Source: Megasphaera sp. UBA5897 (GTDB lineage: Bacteria; Bacillota; Negativicutes; Veillonellales; Megasphaeraceae). Taken from it: a stretch of DNA of 64,000 nucleotides. Under the pieces are notes generated by a model. It did no database searches. It was not told the DNA's origin and was given only the letters and a program-made list of their open reading frames with translations. Positions 44,821 to 53,066 of the stretch are shown here, piece after piece (position 1 is the first letter of the stretch; the number at the start of each line of letters is the position of its first letter). A program made the position numbers and the translations under genes. The stretch spans positions 1-64,000 of the forward strand of contig DJEN01000093.1 in NCBI GenBank assembly GCA_002431345.1, read 5' to 3'.

Positions 44821-45654
44821 TTAGCGCAGAGCATCCGCCATTTTGCACATCCGGGCAATCGGCTTGACATCATGAACACGGACGATGGAACACCCGGCCA
44901 GCACGCCGGCTACACAAGTTGCGCCCGTTCCTTCCATCCGTTCCGTTACAGGCAAATCAAGAACCCGGCCAATAAATCCCTTGCGGCTCGTGCCAAGCAG
45001 CATCGGATACGGCAAGGCTGTTAAATCAGTCAAATGCTTCATCACATAGAGATTCTGTTCATACGTCTTGCCAAAGCCAATACCGGGATCGGTAATAATT
45101 TGTTCCTGCTTCATACCGGCTTTGGCAGCAATGACAGCCGATGCAATAAAAAACTTCTTCATATCCTCTATAATATTCGTGTACTCTGTCCCATCCTGAT
45201 TATGCATGACAACGACTGGCACGCCGTACTCAGCGGCAACGGCTGCCATTTTTCCCGGTTCCGGCGCATATTGCAGGCCCCAGATATCGTTCATTATATG
45301 AGCGCCTGTCTGCATCGCATACGCTGCCGTTTCTGCTTTATATGTATCTACAGAAATAGGTACCGGGCAGGCTTTTACCAATTTAGGCAAGATACTGTCC
45401 AAACGGGCAATTTCTTCTGCCGCCGAAATAGGCGTAAATCCGGGACGCGATGATTCAGCGCCAATGTCTATCATATCGGCACCGTCTGCCACCATTTGTT
45501 CCATGTGGCGCAGCGCCGCATCGACGTCATTCCATGTACCGCCGTCAGAAAATGAATCCGGTGTATAATTCAATACACCCATGATGAGTGTTTTTTCTCC
45601 TATCGTCAGTGATTTGCCATCTTTCCAATGATACGTGCGAATTTCTTTTGCCAT
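44821..45654 (-). CDS. folP: Dihydropteroate synthase
   Basis: Joins p-aminobenzoate to the pterin diphosphate in folate synthesis; target of sulfonamides. The 277-aa TIM-barrel protein has MGVLNYTPDSFSDGG (about residue 25), DIGAESSRPG, and a late GTSRKGFIG. The start at 45654 follows AAGGAG; an in-frame start 24 codons upstream would lie in the terminator hairpin. No other fol genes are adjacent. Confidence 0.95.
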   Translation of the reverse strand: MAKEIRTYHWKDGKSLTIGEKTLIMGVLNYTPDSFSDGGTWNDVDAALRHMEQMVADGADMIDIGAESSRPGFTPISAAEEIARLDSILPKLVKACPVPISVDTYKAETAAYAMQTGAHIMNDIWGLQYAPEPGKMAAVAAEYGVPVVVMHNQDGTEYTNIIEDMKKFFIASAVIAAKAGMKQEQIITDPGIGFGKTYEQNLYVMKHLTDLTALPYPMLLGTSRKGFIGRVLDLPVTERMEGTGATCVAGVLAGCSIVRVHDVKPIARMCKMADALR

Positions 45655-45677
45655 TTTTCTTCTCCTTAAAAATAAAA

Positions 45678-45724
45678 AAAAAGATAACGACGGGCATACG
45701 TAAGGTATGCCGCAGTCGTTATCC
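45678..45724 (-). terminator. Terminator-like hairpin in the folP leader
   Basis: Minus strand GATAACGAC-GGCATAC / GTATGCC-GTCGTTATC hairpin with a nine-T run, 23 nt before folP. It either ends the upstream HI0074-like gene or attenuates folP, whose probable promoter lies at 45760-45788. Confidence 0.85.
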
Positions 45725-45759
45725 AAATTTGGTCCGTAATCTGCAATAAAACCGTATTT

Positions 45760-45788
45760 AGTATATCAAGTTATCTAAAAAAACACAA
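45760..45788 (-). promoter_or_regulatory. Probable folP promoter
   Basis: Minus strand extended -10 TGATATACT (TATACT at 45760-45765) with a weak TTGTGT 17 nt upstream (45783-45788). The transcript would read through the terminator-like hairpin. Confidence 0.55.
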
Positions 45789-45803
45789 GACAGCCGTATC
45801 GAC

Positions 45804-46175
45804 TCATCGCTGCTGCAGGTCTTTAGCAACTTGCTGCAGTGCCGGAATATAGTGCATAAGAATCCGCATGACTACAGGCTGCAGCGATGCTTCTTTCGGC
45901 ATACGGCGGCAGTCCTGCAGCATATGCAGCCATACATCTTCTTCAATGAAAACATATTCTTCGTATGCTGCCATAATAATTTCCTTCGGCGAGCCCATGG
46001 CTTCCATGCCCTTGCCGTCTTCCCGCAGTGCTTCCTGAAGCAACGTGATTCCCAATTCAAACTGCTCCTGAAACAGATGCACGATGCCGTGCTGAATAAA
46101 TAAATTTTGTAAATCTTCTTGTTTCGCCGCTGCCAGTATCTGCAGCCGCTGCAAAAATATATCCAATGTATTCAT
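45804..46175 (-). CDS. HI0074-family (nucleotidyltransferase substrate-binding) protein
   Basis: Helical protein of 123 aa resembling the HI0074/HEPN-like family, with EQFELGITLLQEALRE, a central SPKEIIMAAYE, and WLHMLQDC. The family normally partners a minimal nucleotidyltransferase in two-gene modules, some of them toxin-antitoxin systems. No nucleotidyltransferase gene is adjacent here. The short distance to folP and the shared direction may be incidental. Start after AAGGGGTG. Family assignment is moderate. Confidence 0.65.
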   Translation of the reverse strand: MNTLDIFLQRLQILAAAKQEDLQNLFIQHGIVHLFQEQFELGITLLQEALREDGKGMEAMGSPKEIIMAAYEEYVFIEEDVWLHMLQDCRRMPKEASLQPVVMRILMHYIPALQQVAKDLQQR

Positions 46176-46266
46176 TATGTATCACCCCTTGTATCATACC
46201 GAACCATGCTGACACATGCAAGAAAAATTTCGTCCAAGCAGCTCCCGCTGTTTCTTGCTGCAACTG

Positions 46267-46308
46267 CAAAAAAAGACTTCCGACACGTCAATGCCGAAAG
46301 TCTTTTTT
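46267..46308 (-). terminator. Terminator after the CDF transporter gene
   Basis: Minus strand AAAGACTT-CGGCA / TGTCG-AAGTCTTT hairpin followed by TTTT. Confidence 0.85.
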
Positions 46309-46329
46309 ACTATTTTTTATCCTGTGTAA

Positions 46330-47202
46330 TTAGCGAGGTTCAATGTGAATAGTCGGGTCACACGGTCCGTATTTCGTATGAAGAGAAAATTCAACAGCAT
46401 CTGAAATGGCGTGGGCCTGATATACAGGGATTCGCTTGTCTACTTCCAAATGGAAATCAAGAACAGTGACGTTGCCGCTGACGCGAGTACGCAAATTATG
46501 GTAACCCAACACGCCCGGATTGTCCAAAATAATACGCCCAATGCGGCGTTCTTCCATTTCATCCAACGAAGTATCCGTCAAATCTTTATAACTTTTGCGG
46601 CACATGCCATAGCCAACATGTAAAATACCGACCGCTACCAAGCACGCAATAGCCGGGTCAATCCAAGCCCAGCCAGTAATTTTCATTAATCCTACACCGG
46701 TAAGAACAGCTGCCGACGTCCATACATCAGCACGCAAATGCATGCCGTCTGCCTGCAGTGCTGCCGAACCTGTTTTTTTCCCGACGCTAAACAAACGCTG
46801 CGATACGATGGCATTCATCAGACTGGAAACAGCCATCACGCCAATAGCCAAGTAGAGCCCGTCTGTCTGCAGCGGCTGCGGATACAGCAGTTTTTCAACG
46901 GCTTCATACAAAATAGCCAACGCAGCGGCAATAATCAGCAGGGCTTCAAAAGCAGCCGATACGGTTTCTACTTTGCCGTGCCCATAATCATGGTCTTTAT
47001 CAGGCGGCAGGGCAGCTTGTTTGACTGCCAAGCAGGCAATAGCTGCTGCCAGCAAATCTACCCCTGAATGGATACCTTCGGAAATAATACTGACAGTCCC
47101 CGTCGAAAAGCCTACAGCTAATTTTCCAATAACCAAAAGGCTGTTGCTAATGACGGACAGCCGCGCTGTACGATGTTTTAGTTGATTTTCATTCTGTGAC
47201 AT
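46330..47202 (-). CDS. Cation diffusion facilitator family metal exporter
   Basis: Proton-coupled divalent metal exporter in the cytoplasmic membrane, 290 aa. Six membrane segments precede a cytoplasmic C-terminal domain. The metal sites are HSGVDLLAA (residues about 46) with HDYGHGK and, in segment five, HLRADVWTS. The regulatory leader upstream resembles a NiCo riboswitch, so nickel and cobalt are the likely substrates. Start after AAGGAG. Confidence 0.92.
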   Translation of the reverse strand: MSQNENQLKHRTARLSVISNSLLVIGKLAVGFSTGTVSIISEGIHSGVDLLAAAIACLAVKQAALPPDKDHDYGHGKVETVSAAFEALLIIAAALAILYEAVEKLLYPQPLQTDGLYLAIGVMAVSSLMNAIVSQRLFSVGKKTGSAALQADGMHLRADVWTSAAVLTGVGLMKITGWAWIDPAIACLVAVGILHVGYGMCRKSYKDLTDTSLDEMEERRIGRIILDNPGVLGYHNLRTRVSGNVTVLDFHLEVDKRIPVYQAHAISDAVEFSLHTKYGPCDPTIHIEPR

Positions 47203-47287
47203 GTTGATCGCTCCTTATACGCTTTCCAAACTGAACTTTCCACGATACAAGTCCACAGGACTTTTAGCAGTATATTCATACAAAAAA

Positions 47288-47372
47288 ATACCTGTGGAAC
47301 TACGTGTGATAGTCCCACAGGTATGCCTGCTGCTTACGCCCGGCTGTATGGTACAGCCTGTTCATCTCTTAC
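47288..47372 (-). ncRNA. Probable NiCo (czcD) riboswitch with terminator
   Basis: The leader of the CDF exporter gene has GGCTGTA/TACAGCC (a perfect hairpin), the GGGCGTAAGCAG segment, GGGACTA, and a terminator ATACCTGTGGGACTA / TAGTTCCACAGGTAT with seven T (47288-47324). An upstream ACAGG can pair with CCTGT of the terminator's first arm, giving an antiterminator. These features match the NiCo riboswitch as recalled. A promoter lies at 47373-47401. Confidence 0.68.
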
Positions 47373-47401
47373 ATGTTATCATTTATGTTCTCAATTGTAA
47401 A
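47373..47401 (-). promoter_or_regulatory. Promoter of the metal-exporter leader
   Basis: Minus strand TTTACA (47396-47401), 17-nt spacer, TAACAT (47373-47378). Confidence 0.6.
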
Positions 47402-47450
47402 GAGATTAGGGATATAAATATTGCATATATCTCATCAACATGCTGCAATA

Positions 47451-48608
47451 TCATATATCTGCTGCCTCCTGTCTTTCTAAAAAAGCAGGCTCATGTTCCC
47501 AAAAATTCATTACATAGACTGCTTTAACAGGATTATGATGATCGTCAAATATCATATTCCCTGTCACACCTTGATATTCTTTCAGCTGATTTAACTGTTC
47601 TGCTATATCTTCCCGTTTGACAGACTGCCCGTTTTCCACAGCTTTTGCCAGCAGCATAAACGCATCATAGCCCAAAGCAGCATAACTGTCAGGTAATTCT
47701 CCATACATTTCATAATACGCTTCAGCAAAATCTTCCGAAAGGGGATCTTTGGCATCAGTCGCATACTGTGCCGCATAAAATACGTGCTGCAGGTAATCTG
47801 CCGGCAATGCTGCCGCCAGCATCTCTCCCTGCCAGCTGTCCGGTCCCAATACGGGACAGCCAATGCCTGCATCGCGGAGAGCTTGTATCCATACAGCGGC
47901 TGTATCCTGACTGACAGGCAAATATATGGCTTGACAAGACTGTTCTTTTAAAGCGGCTGTAACGGCAGACGTATCCATATTGCCAGATACGTTTTCATAT
48001 AAAAGGACTTCTCCTCCATGGCGTTCTGCCGCTTTCTTAAAATGCGCCGCCAATTCGCAAGAGCAGGCTGTATCTTCATACAGTACAGCCATTTTTTGAG
48101 TGCTGCAGGCTTCCATCGCATACGCTGCCATCGTTTCTCCCTGCTGTGCGTTTAAAAACGCCGTACGAAATACATACGGATATACTGTATTCTGCTGCTT
48201 ATCTGTCGTAATATCAGGCTGGACGCCAGCCGGACTAATCATGGGAATTTTTTTATTCATGATGTTCGTCACAGCTGCTGCCGCGCAGTCATGCACATTA
48301 GGCCCAATAATCGCTGCCACATGTCTCATATTCAGCTGTTCTACTGCCATGGCTGCATCTGCAGGCTTTCCATGGTTATCTACTGACACGAGCTTTACAG
48401 GACGTCCCAGCATGCCGCCCCGTTTGTTCAGTTGATTTTTAGCTAACACAATGCCCCGTTCTGTCGCTTCTCCCTGTACTTGATTTTCTCCGCTCAACGC
48501 CAGGTTAATACCGATAATAACCGTTCCCTGCTGCTTACTATAACAAAAAGCCACGATAACAGCCATTATGATGCAGAGGCCCGCCAGGCCGTATTTTTTT
48601 ATTTTCAT
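47451..48608 (-). CDS. Branched-chain amino acid-type ABC substrate-binding protein
   Basis: Extracytoplasmic ligand-binding protein of the LivJ/Peripla_BP_6 type, 385 aa. An N-terminal hydrophobic segment (about residues 7-24) lacks a clear lipobox Cys. The mature part starts IGINLALSGENQVQG, with VDNHGKPADA and IIGPNVHDC typical of the fold. No permease or ATPase genes accompany it, so it is an orphan or serves a transporter elsewhere. The start at 48608 has a weak AAAGGC site; upstream starts are unsupported. Confidence 0.85.
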   Translation of the reverse strand: MKIKKYGLAGLCIIMAVIVAFCYSKQQGTVIIGINLALSGENQVQGEATERGIVLAKNQLNKRGGMLGRPVKLVSVDNHGKPADAAMAVEQLNMRHVAAIIGPNVHDCAAAAVTNIMNKKIPMISPAGVQPDITTDKQQNTVYPYVFRTAFLNAQQGETMAAYAMEACSTQKMAVLYEDTACSCELAAHFKKAAERHGGEVLLYENVSGNMDTSAVTAALKEQSCQAIYLPVSQDTAAVWIQALRDAGIGCPVLGPDSWQGEMLAAALPADYLQHVFYAAQYATDAKDPLSEDFAEAYYEMYGELPDSYAALGYDAFMLLAKAVENGQSVKREDIAEQLNQLKEYQGVTGNMIFDDHHNPVKAVYVMNFWEHEPAFLERQEAADI

Positions 48609-48645
48609 TGCCAACTCTGCCTTTCTTTGCCTGCAAGGTAAAAGA

Positions 48646-48681
48646 GAAGGGGCTGCCGCACAAAGCGACAAGCCCCCTTTG
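48646..48681 (-). terminator. Terminator after the M23 peptidase gene
   Basis: Minus strand GGGGCT / AGCCCC hairpin with a larger loop and a weak T-rich tail, 75 nt after the M23 stop. Confidence 0.55.
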
Positions 48682-48755
48682 CTTGCATATTTGGGTTAAT
48701 AGTTTGTAACCGCACTGTCAGAAAAATTTCTTGCGGCAATCCCTACTGGTGGGTA

Positions 48756-49766
48756 TTACGGCAAAAACAACAGCGGATCTGTCGGCGTGCCGTTTACACG
48801 CACTTCATAATGGACATGCGGTCCTGTGCTGCGGCCCGTACTGCCGGCCAGTGAAATAATATCTCCCGCCTTGACTTCCTGTCCCTGAACGACCAGCAGC
48901 ATCGAATTATGTCCATACCGGGTAACAAAGCCATTGCCGTGGTCTATTTCTACCAGATTGCCATAGCCATCTACCCAGCCGGCCATCGATACCTTACCGG
49001 ATGCAGTTGCCCGTACAGGCGTACCATAATCTACAGCGATATCCAGCCCTTCATGGAATCCTGTGCCGCCGCCGATCGGATTGCCCCGATAGCCAAAATT
49101 AGACGTAATGGTACCCGTAACAGGCCAAATGGACGGTGTCGTCGAAGATACAGCATTGACGCCGCCGGAAGCAGACGCATAGGCTTTAGAGGAAACTTGC
49201 TGCATTTGCCGGACTTGCTGCCCTGCCGTATCGCTCAATACGGTTTTCAACGTAATAAAGCTGATAATGCGGGCATTCGTGCGCGTTTCCAATCGAGAGG
49301 TGGCCAGTAACAAGTCATTATAACTTGCATGGGAAACATCCGGAGATTTCTTTTGCGAACCTGCCACGCCACCTTCACCTTTTGGGCTGTCACCAGCCCC
49401 TGAGCCTTTGACCATTTGCCGCAGCTCCTGATCTAACGAATCCATTTTATCCATTTTTTCTTGCAGCGACGTCGTTTTTTCACGCATCAGTTCCAACTGC
49501 TGTTCATGAAGCGATTCTTTTTCACGAGCCTGCTGCAGGGCAATAAACTGGTAAATACCAACGGCTGCCACTGCAACAAAGACGACAACTCCTGCCGCAA
49601 TAATACGTACAATCCGTTTATACTGCCGTGCCGAAAGGGTAATGGGTTCTGTTGTATTTTTTAAAATGCCTTTTTCTTTGAAAAAAGATTGTATGCCGGC
49701 CCGGCACTGAAAAAACTTTTTTTTCAGCTGGTCCTGCCATATCTTGCATCGTTCCTGAAAAGACAA
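48756..49766 (-). CDS. Membrane-anchored M23 (LytM) metallopeptidase
   Basis: Peptidoglycan endopeptidase or regulator of 336 aa. A cytoplasmic start is followed by one membrane segment (about residues 52-75), a coiled coil (about 77-112), and a C-terminal LytM domain with FHEGLDIAVDYG and HVHYEV, which supply the zinc ligands (His and Asp, then HxH). The start is a TTG seven nt after GAGGGG. It follows parA-parB-DUF4446, a chromosomal neighbourhood linking envelope and segregation genes. Confidence 0.88.
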   Translation of the reverse strand: MSFQERCKIWQDQLKKKFFQCRAGIQSFFKEKGILKNTTEPITLSARQYKRIVRIIAAGVVVFVAVAAVGIYQFIALQQAREKESLHEQQLELMREKTTSLQEKMDKMDSLDQELRQMVKGSGAGDSPKGEGGVAGSQKKSPDVSHASYNDLLLATSRLETRTNARIISFITLKTVLSDTAGQQVRQMQQVSSKAYASASGGVNAVSSTTPSIWPVTGTITSNFGYRGNPIGGGTGFHEGLDIAVDYGTPVRATASGKVSMAGWVDGYGNLVEIDHGNGFVTRYGHNSMLLVVQGQEVKAGDIISLAGSTGRSTGPHVHYEVRVNGTPTDPLLFLP

Positions 49767-49807
49767 ACAATATCCCCTCTTTATCTAAAATTCATCTGTA
49801 TAATCTG

Positions 49808-50335
49808 TTATTCTTCCTTTTGAACAGCCTGTATATCCCCGGTATAGTTAACAGCGCTGTCCAAGCTTTCTTGTTCTTCTGCGCTCATGCCGTACAAGCA
49901 CTTGCCGTCTACAATCGGTTTGGCAAAAATACGCGATTCATTGCGGCCGTAGACGCTGGATAAGCAAAAGCCGTCATTTTTCCCATCCAACACAGTAAAA
50001 GCAAAACTCAGGTTGTTGCCTATGTTATCAAAGGCGTTATATTTTACAAACCCAATTTTGCGGAAGCAATGATTCTGCACTGCCAAAATATCTTTTTGGG
50101 TATTATGAATCATATCCAGCGTTCCCTGAAGATGATGCAGCTTATCTACGTCTTCCCTTAATTTGGCTTCCATGCTCTTTCCTGCTTCATCCTGCATAAA
50201 ATACGTGTATTTTTCTTCTAGTTTTTGTACCTTGCGGTTCAATATGATGATATAAATAAGGAGAAGCAGCACAATAATTCCTGTTATACCGGCTGCCACT
50301 GCAAACGTTATATGCATATCTAATCCGTAAAACAT
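49808..50335 (-). CDS. DUF4446 family membrane protein
   Basis: Protein of 175 aa with one N-terminal membrane segment (about residues 8-32), a short coiled coil, and a conserved domain with FRKIGFVKYNAFDNIG and a SVYGRNESRIFAKPI segment. Function is unknown; the gene often follows parB in Firmicutes. The start at 50335 is after AGGAGG; an in-frame start 11 codons upstream is before it. Confidence 0.85.
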   Translation of the reverse strand: MFYGLDMHITFAVAAGITGIIVLLLLIYIIILNRKVQKLEEKYTYFMQDEAGKSMEAKLREDVDKLHHLQGTLDMIHNTQKDILAVQNHCFRKIGFVKYNAFDNIGNNLSFAFTVLDGKNDGFCLSSVYGRNESRIFAKPIVDGKCLYGMSAEEQESLDSAVNYTGDIQAVQKEE

Positions 50336-50405
50336 TTCTTTCCTCCTGCCGTTATGCGGCTTTTCCATTCAATCTCAGCGGTTTTGCTAGTTATACATTG
50401 CTTCA

Positions 50406-51338
50406 TTATACATGAAATGAAGATATAGGCGAAGCGGTCTGCTCCGTTTCTTCATCTGCCAGTATATGGAGTAAGCGTTCCAGTTCTTCTTCCGATGTAA
50501 AAGCAATTTCAATTTTTCCCTTTTTTTTATTGCGGCCCAACCGAATGGCTACACTCGTACCCAAGTGCATTTTCATCCGGTCCTGCACAGCTTCCAAATA
50601 GGCATCCGGTTTGGCTGATTCTTTGGGCTGTTCGTCTGCCGTCAGCAGTTTTTTGACATACGCTTCTACCTGACGGGCCGACAACTCATGATCCATAATA
50701 TAAATAGCTGCATCATGCTGCTGCACAGTATCTGTAAGCCGCAGCAATGGCCGCGCCTGTCCCATGGAAAGGCGTCCTTCCGTAATGCACTGCTTGATTT
50801 CATCTGGAAGCTGCAAAAGACGCATCATGTTTGCTATATGGGCCCTGCTCTTACCTACTTTTTCTGCTGCCTGTTCCTGTGTCAAATGAAATTCGTCAAT
50901 CAGCATTTGATAGGCTGCGCCTTCTTCAATGGCATCCAAATCTTCACGCTGTAAGTTTTCAATCAGAGCGATTTCAGCCGCTGTATCGGGGGCAAAACTT
51001 CGAATAACAGCCGGTATGGTTACAAGGCCGCATAATTTCGCTGCACGCAGTCTTCGTTCCCCTGCAATCAATTCGTAGCGTCCGGCTTCTTTTTTCTGCA
51101 CGACAATCGGCTGAATCACGCCGTACTGCCGAATCGATGAAGCCAGCGTTTCCAGAGCTTCTTTCTGGAAAACCCGCCGCGGCTGTTTTGGATTGGGATA
51201 AACGGCATCTACAGCGATTTCCACTGGCGTTCCTTCCTGCTTTTCCGGATGTTCTGCACGGCTTTCATTCAATCCCAGGACCTTTAGCCTGCTTCCCAAA
51301 GCAGTACTCATCCCCAGTCCCTTCTTTTTAGCCGACAC
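50406..51338 (-). CDS. parB: Chromosome partitioning protein ParB (Spo0J)
   Basis: CTP-dependent clamp that spreads from parS sites and loads condensin. The 310-aa protein has PKQPRRVF (about residue 51), the ParB/Srx CTP-binding motif GERRLRAA (about 93), ENLQREDL, a helix-turn-helix (TQEQAAEKVGKSRAHIAN), and a C-terminal dimerisation domain. The start is a GTG seven nt after GAGGTG, overlapping parA by 11 nt. No parS consensus was spotted in this window. Confidence 0.95.
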   Translation of the reverse strand: MSAKKKGLGMSTALGSRLKVLGLNESRAEHPEKQEGTPVEIAVDAVYPNPKQPRRVFQKEALETLASSIRQYGVIQPIVVQKKEAGRYELIAGERRLRAAKLCGLVTIPAVIRSFAPDTAAEIALIENLQREDLDAIEEGAAYQMLIDEFHLTQEQAAEKVGKSRAHIANMMRLLQLPDEIKQCITEGRLSMGQARPLLRLTDTVQQHDAAIYIMDHELSARQVEAYVKKLLTADEQPKESAKPDAYLEAVQDRMKMHLGTSVAIRLGRNKKKGKIEIAFTSEEELERLLHILADEETEQTASPISSFHV

Positions 51339-52113
51339 GGCGAATCACCTCTCTTGCCAATTTTTTATATACTTCTGCCCCTTTGGAATGGGGATCATAA
51401 ATAGTAATCGGTTCACCGTGGCTCGGAGCTTCGCCAAGCCGGACATTCCGCGGAATAATTGTTTTAAAAACCTGTCCGCTGAAATATTTTTTTACTTCTT
51501 CCGTCACTTGAATGGATAAATTGGTACGGCCGTCATACATTGTCATCAAAAGTCCCAATAGATGCAGCTTGTCATTCAAGTTGCCGCGTATCATTTCCAC
51601 CGTCTGCATCAGCTGTGCCAAGCCTTCCAATGCATAAAACTCACACTGTACGGGAATCAGCACAGAATCTGCCGCCACTAAAGCATTGATCGTCAGCAGT
51701 CCCAACGACGGGGGGCAGTCAATAATGACGTAATCATACGGTTTTTTCACTGTTTGCAAATAGTCATACAATACATTTTTCAGCACATGTTCTCGTTTAT
51801 CTATGCTTACTAATTCTACAGCAGCTCCGGCTACATCCATCGTGGCCGGAACAACAGCCAGTTTTTTTATCATCGTTTTTTGAACAACTTCCGTCATAGG
51901 CGTTTGCTCTATGAGGCAGTCATATACATTCTTTGTCAGGCTGGTTTTATCAATGCCCAAGCCGCTGGTAGCATTGCCCTGCGGGTCCAAATCGACAAGC
52001 AGCGTCCTCTTGCCGCAATCGGCCAGACATGCACTTAAACTAATCGCTGTCGTCGTCTTCCCAACGCCGCCTTTTTGGTTCGTTACGGCAATGATATGTG
52101 TCAACACACCCAC
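51328..52113 (-). CDS. parA: Chromosome partitioning ATPase ParA (Soj)
   Basis: Walker-type ATPase that works with ParB in origin segregation. The 261-aa protein has the deviant Walker A KGGVGKTT (about residue 14), DLDPQGNAT, and DCPPSLG. The beginning offers several non-ATG starts (GTG at 52113, a GTG two codons on, TTG three codons on); GAGGTG spacing favours the later ones. Confidence 0.95.
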   Translation of the reverse strand: MGVLTHIIAVTNQKGGVGKTTTAISLSACLADCGKRTLLVDLDPQGNATSGLGIDKTSLTKNVYDCLIEQTPMTEVVQKTMIKKLAVVPATMDVAGAAVELVSIDKREHVLKNVLYDYLQTVKKPYDYVIIDCPPSLGLLTINALVAADSVLIPVQCEFYALEGLAQLMQTVEMIRGNLNDKLHLLGLLMTMYDGRTNLSIQVTEEVKKYFSGQVFKTIIPRNVRLGEAPSHGEPITIYDPHSKGAEVYKKLAREVIRRVG

Positions 52114-52228
52114 CTCATTCCATGATTCATCAGATATTTAAAGTCTATATTATAGTATAGCATAGACAGTACGGCGTAGCCAGTACTCAACCCCACAAGA
52201 TAGCATAAGTTTTTCACTTTTTTTATGG

Positions 52229-52234
52229 TATAAT
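52229..52234 (+). promoter_or_regulatory. Extended -10 before the MetH-activation-like gene
   Basis: TGGTATAAT with TATAAT at 52229-52234; no strong -35. Confidence 0.5.
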
Positions 52235-52294
52235 AAACATGCTCGATATACTAGTACAACATACTGCCATTTTATAGGAAAGGATGTTTTTTTC

Positions 52295-52948
52295 ATGCCG
52301 CTTTATACACCTAAATTAACACATATCAACAGTCAAATCGTACAGCAATATGTTGAACAGCGCAGCCAGGATGATGTAGATTCCGCCGTCATTCTGTCTG
52401 CCTGCAGTACCGTACTGCATCTTGCCAAACCGCAGGCTGTTTTTCAGCAAGTATTCTATGACAGCGCTTCACAGCATATATTATGCAATACACCGTTTCA
52501 TTTCAAAAGCCAGCAGCTTCTGCCGTATTTGGAACAGGCTCATATTATTTTAAGCAGTGCCGTTACCCTCGGCATGGCTGTAGAAAAAGAAATCGACGGC
52601 TGTTTTCTTGCCAAAGACTTTGCCAAGGGCATTGCGCTTGATTCTGCAGCCACTGTCGCAGCCGGACAACTGCTGGATGTATTCACACAGTATATAAAAG
52701 AAGTCTGTGAACCCAAAGGATATAAAATTATCTGGCGTTTCAGCCCTGGCAATGGTGATTGGCCGGTCAGCCAGCAAACCGATGTCGCCAGTGCTGCCGG
52801 AGGCAGTCAAATCAATCTGTCCATAACAGCCGGAGGCATGCTCAATCCCCGCAAATCCCTGACTGCATTATTCGGACTGCACAGTACAGAAAGCGGCTGC
52901 AGCGGCAGTTGTGCCGGCTGCGCACTTTCCGGTCATTGCCACGAATAA
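52295..52948 (+). CDS. Stand-alone MetH activation-domain-like protein
   Basis: Protein of 217 aa resembling the reactivation domain of cobalamin-dependent methionine synthase, which binds SAM to remethylate oxidised cobalamin. It contains RFSPGNGDWPVSQQ (about residue 148) and a GGMLNPRKSLTALFGL segment. The C-terminus is Cys-rich (CSGSCAGCALSGHC), possibly a metal or cobalamin-related site. No metH is adjacent. Firmicutes often split this domain from MetH. Start after AGGAAAGG. Confidence 0.8.
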   Translation: MPLYTPKLTHINSQIVQQYVEQRSQDDVDSAVILSACSTVLHLAKPQAVFQQVFYDSASQHILCNTPFHFKSQQLLPYLEQAHIILSSAVTLGMAVEKEIDGCFLAKDFAKGIALDSAATVAAGQLLDVFTQYIKEVCEPKGYKIIWRFSPGNGDWPVSQQTDVASAAGGSQINLSITAGGMLNPRKSLTALFGLHSTESGCSGSCAGCALSGHCHE

Positions 52949-53000
52949 AGATACGTCCGGCAGTCTCTTAAAATCCCGGCCCATTCTCATACTATATAAT

Positions 53001-53049
53001 AAACCCCTGTCTGCAAACTGCGTTTTGCCTACGCTGCAGACAGGGGTTT
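53001..53049. terminator. Bidirectional terminator between convergent genes
   Basis: Perfect 15-bp stem AAACCCCTGTCTGCA / TGCAGACAGGGGTTT (53001-53015, 53035-53049) between the MetH-like gene and pepD. Confidence 0.85.
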
Positions 53050-53066
53050 GGTATTTACAACCGGTT

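Noticed and set aside
52114..52294. parS site near parAB
   Set aside because: No sequence close to TGTTTCACGTGAAACA was spotted in this gap or elsewhere in the window.
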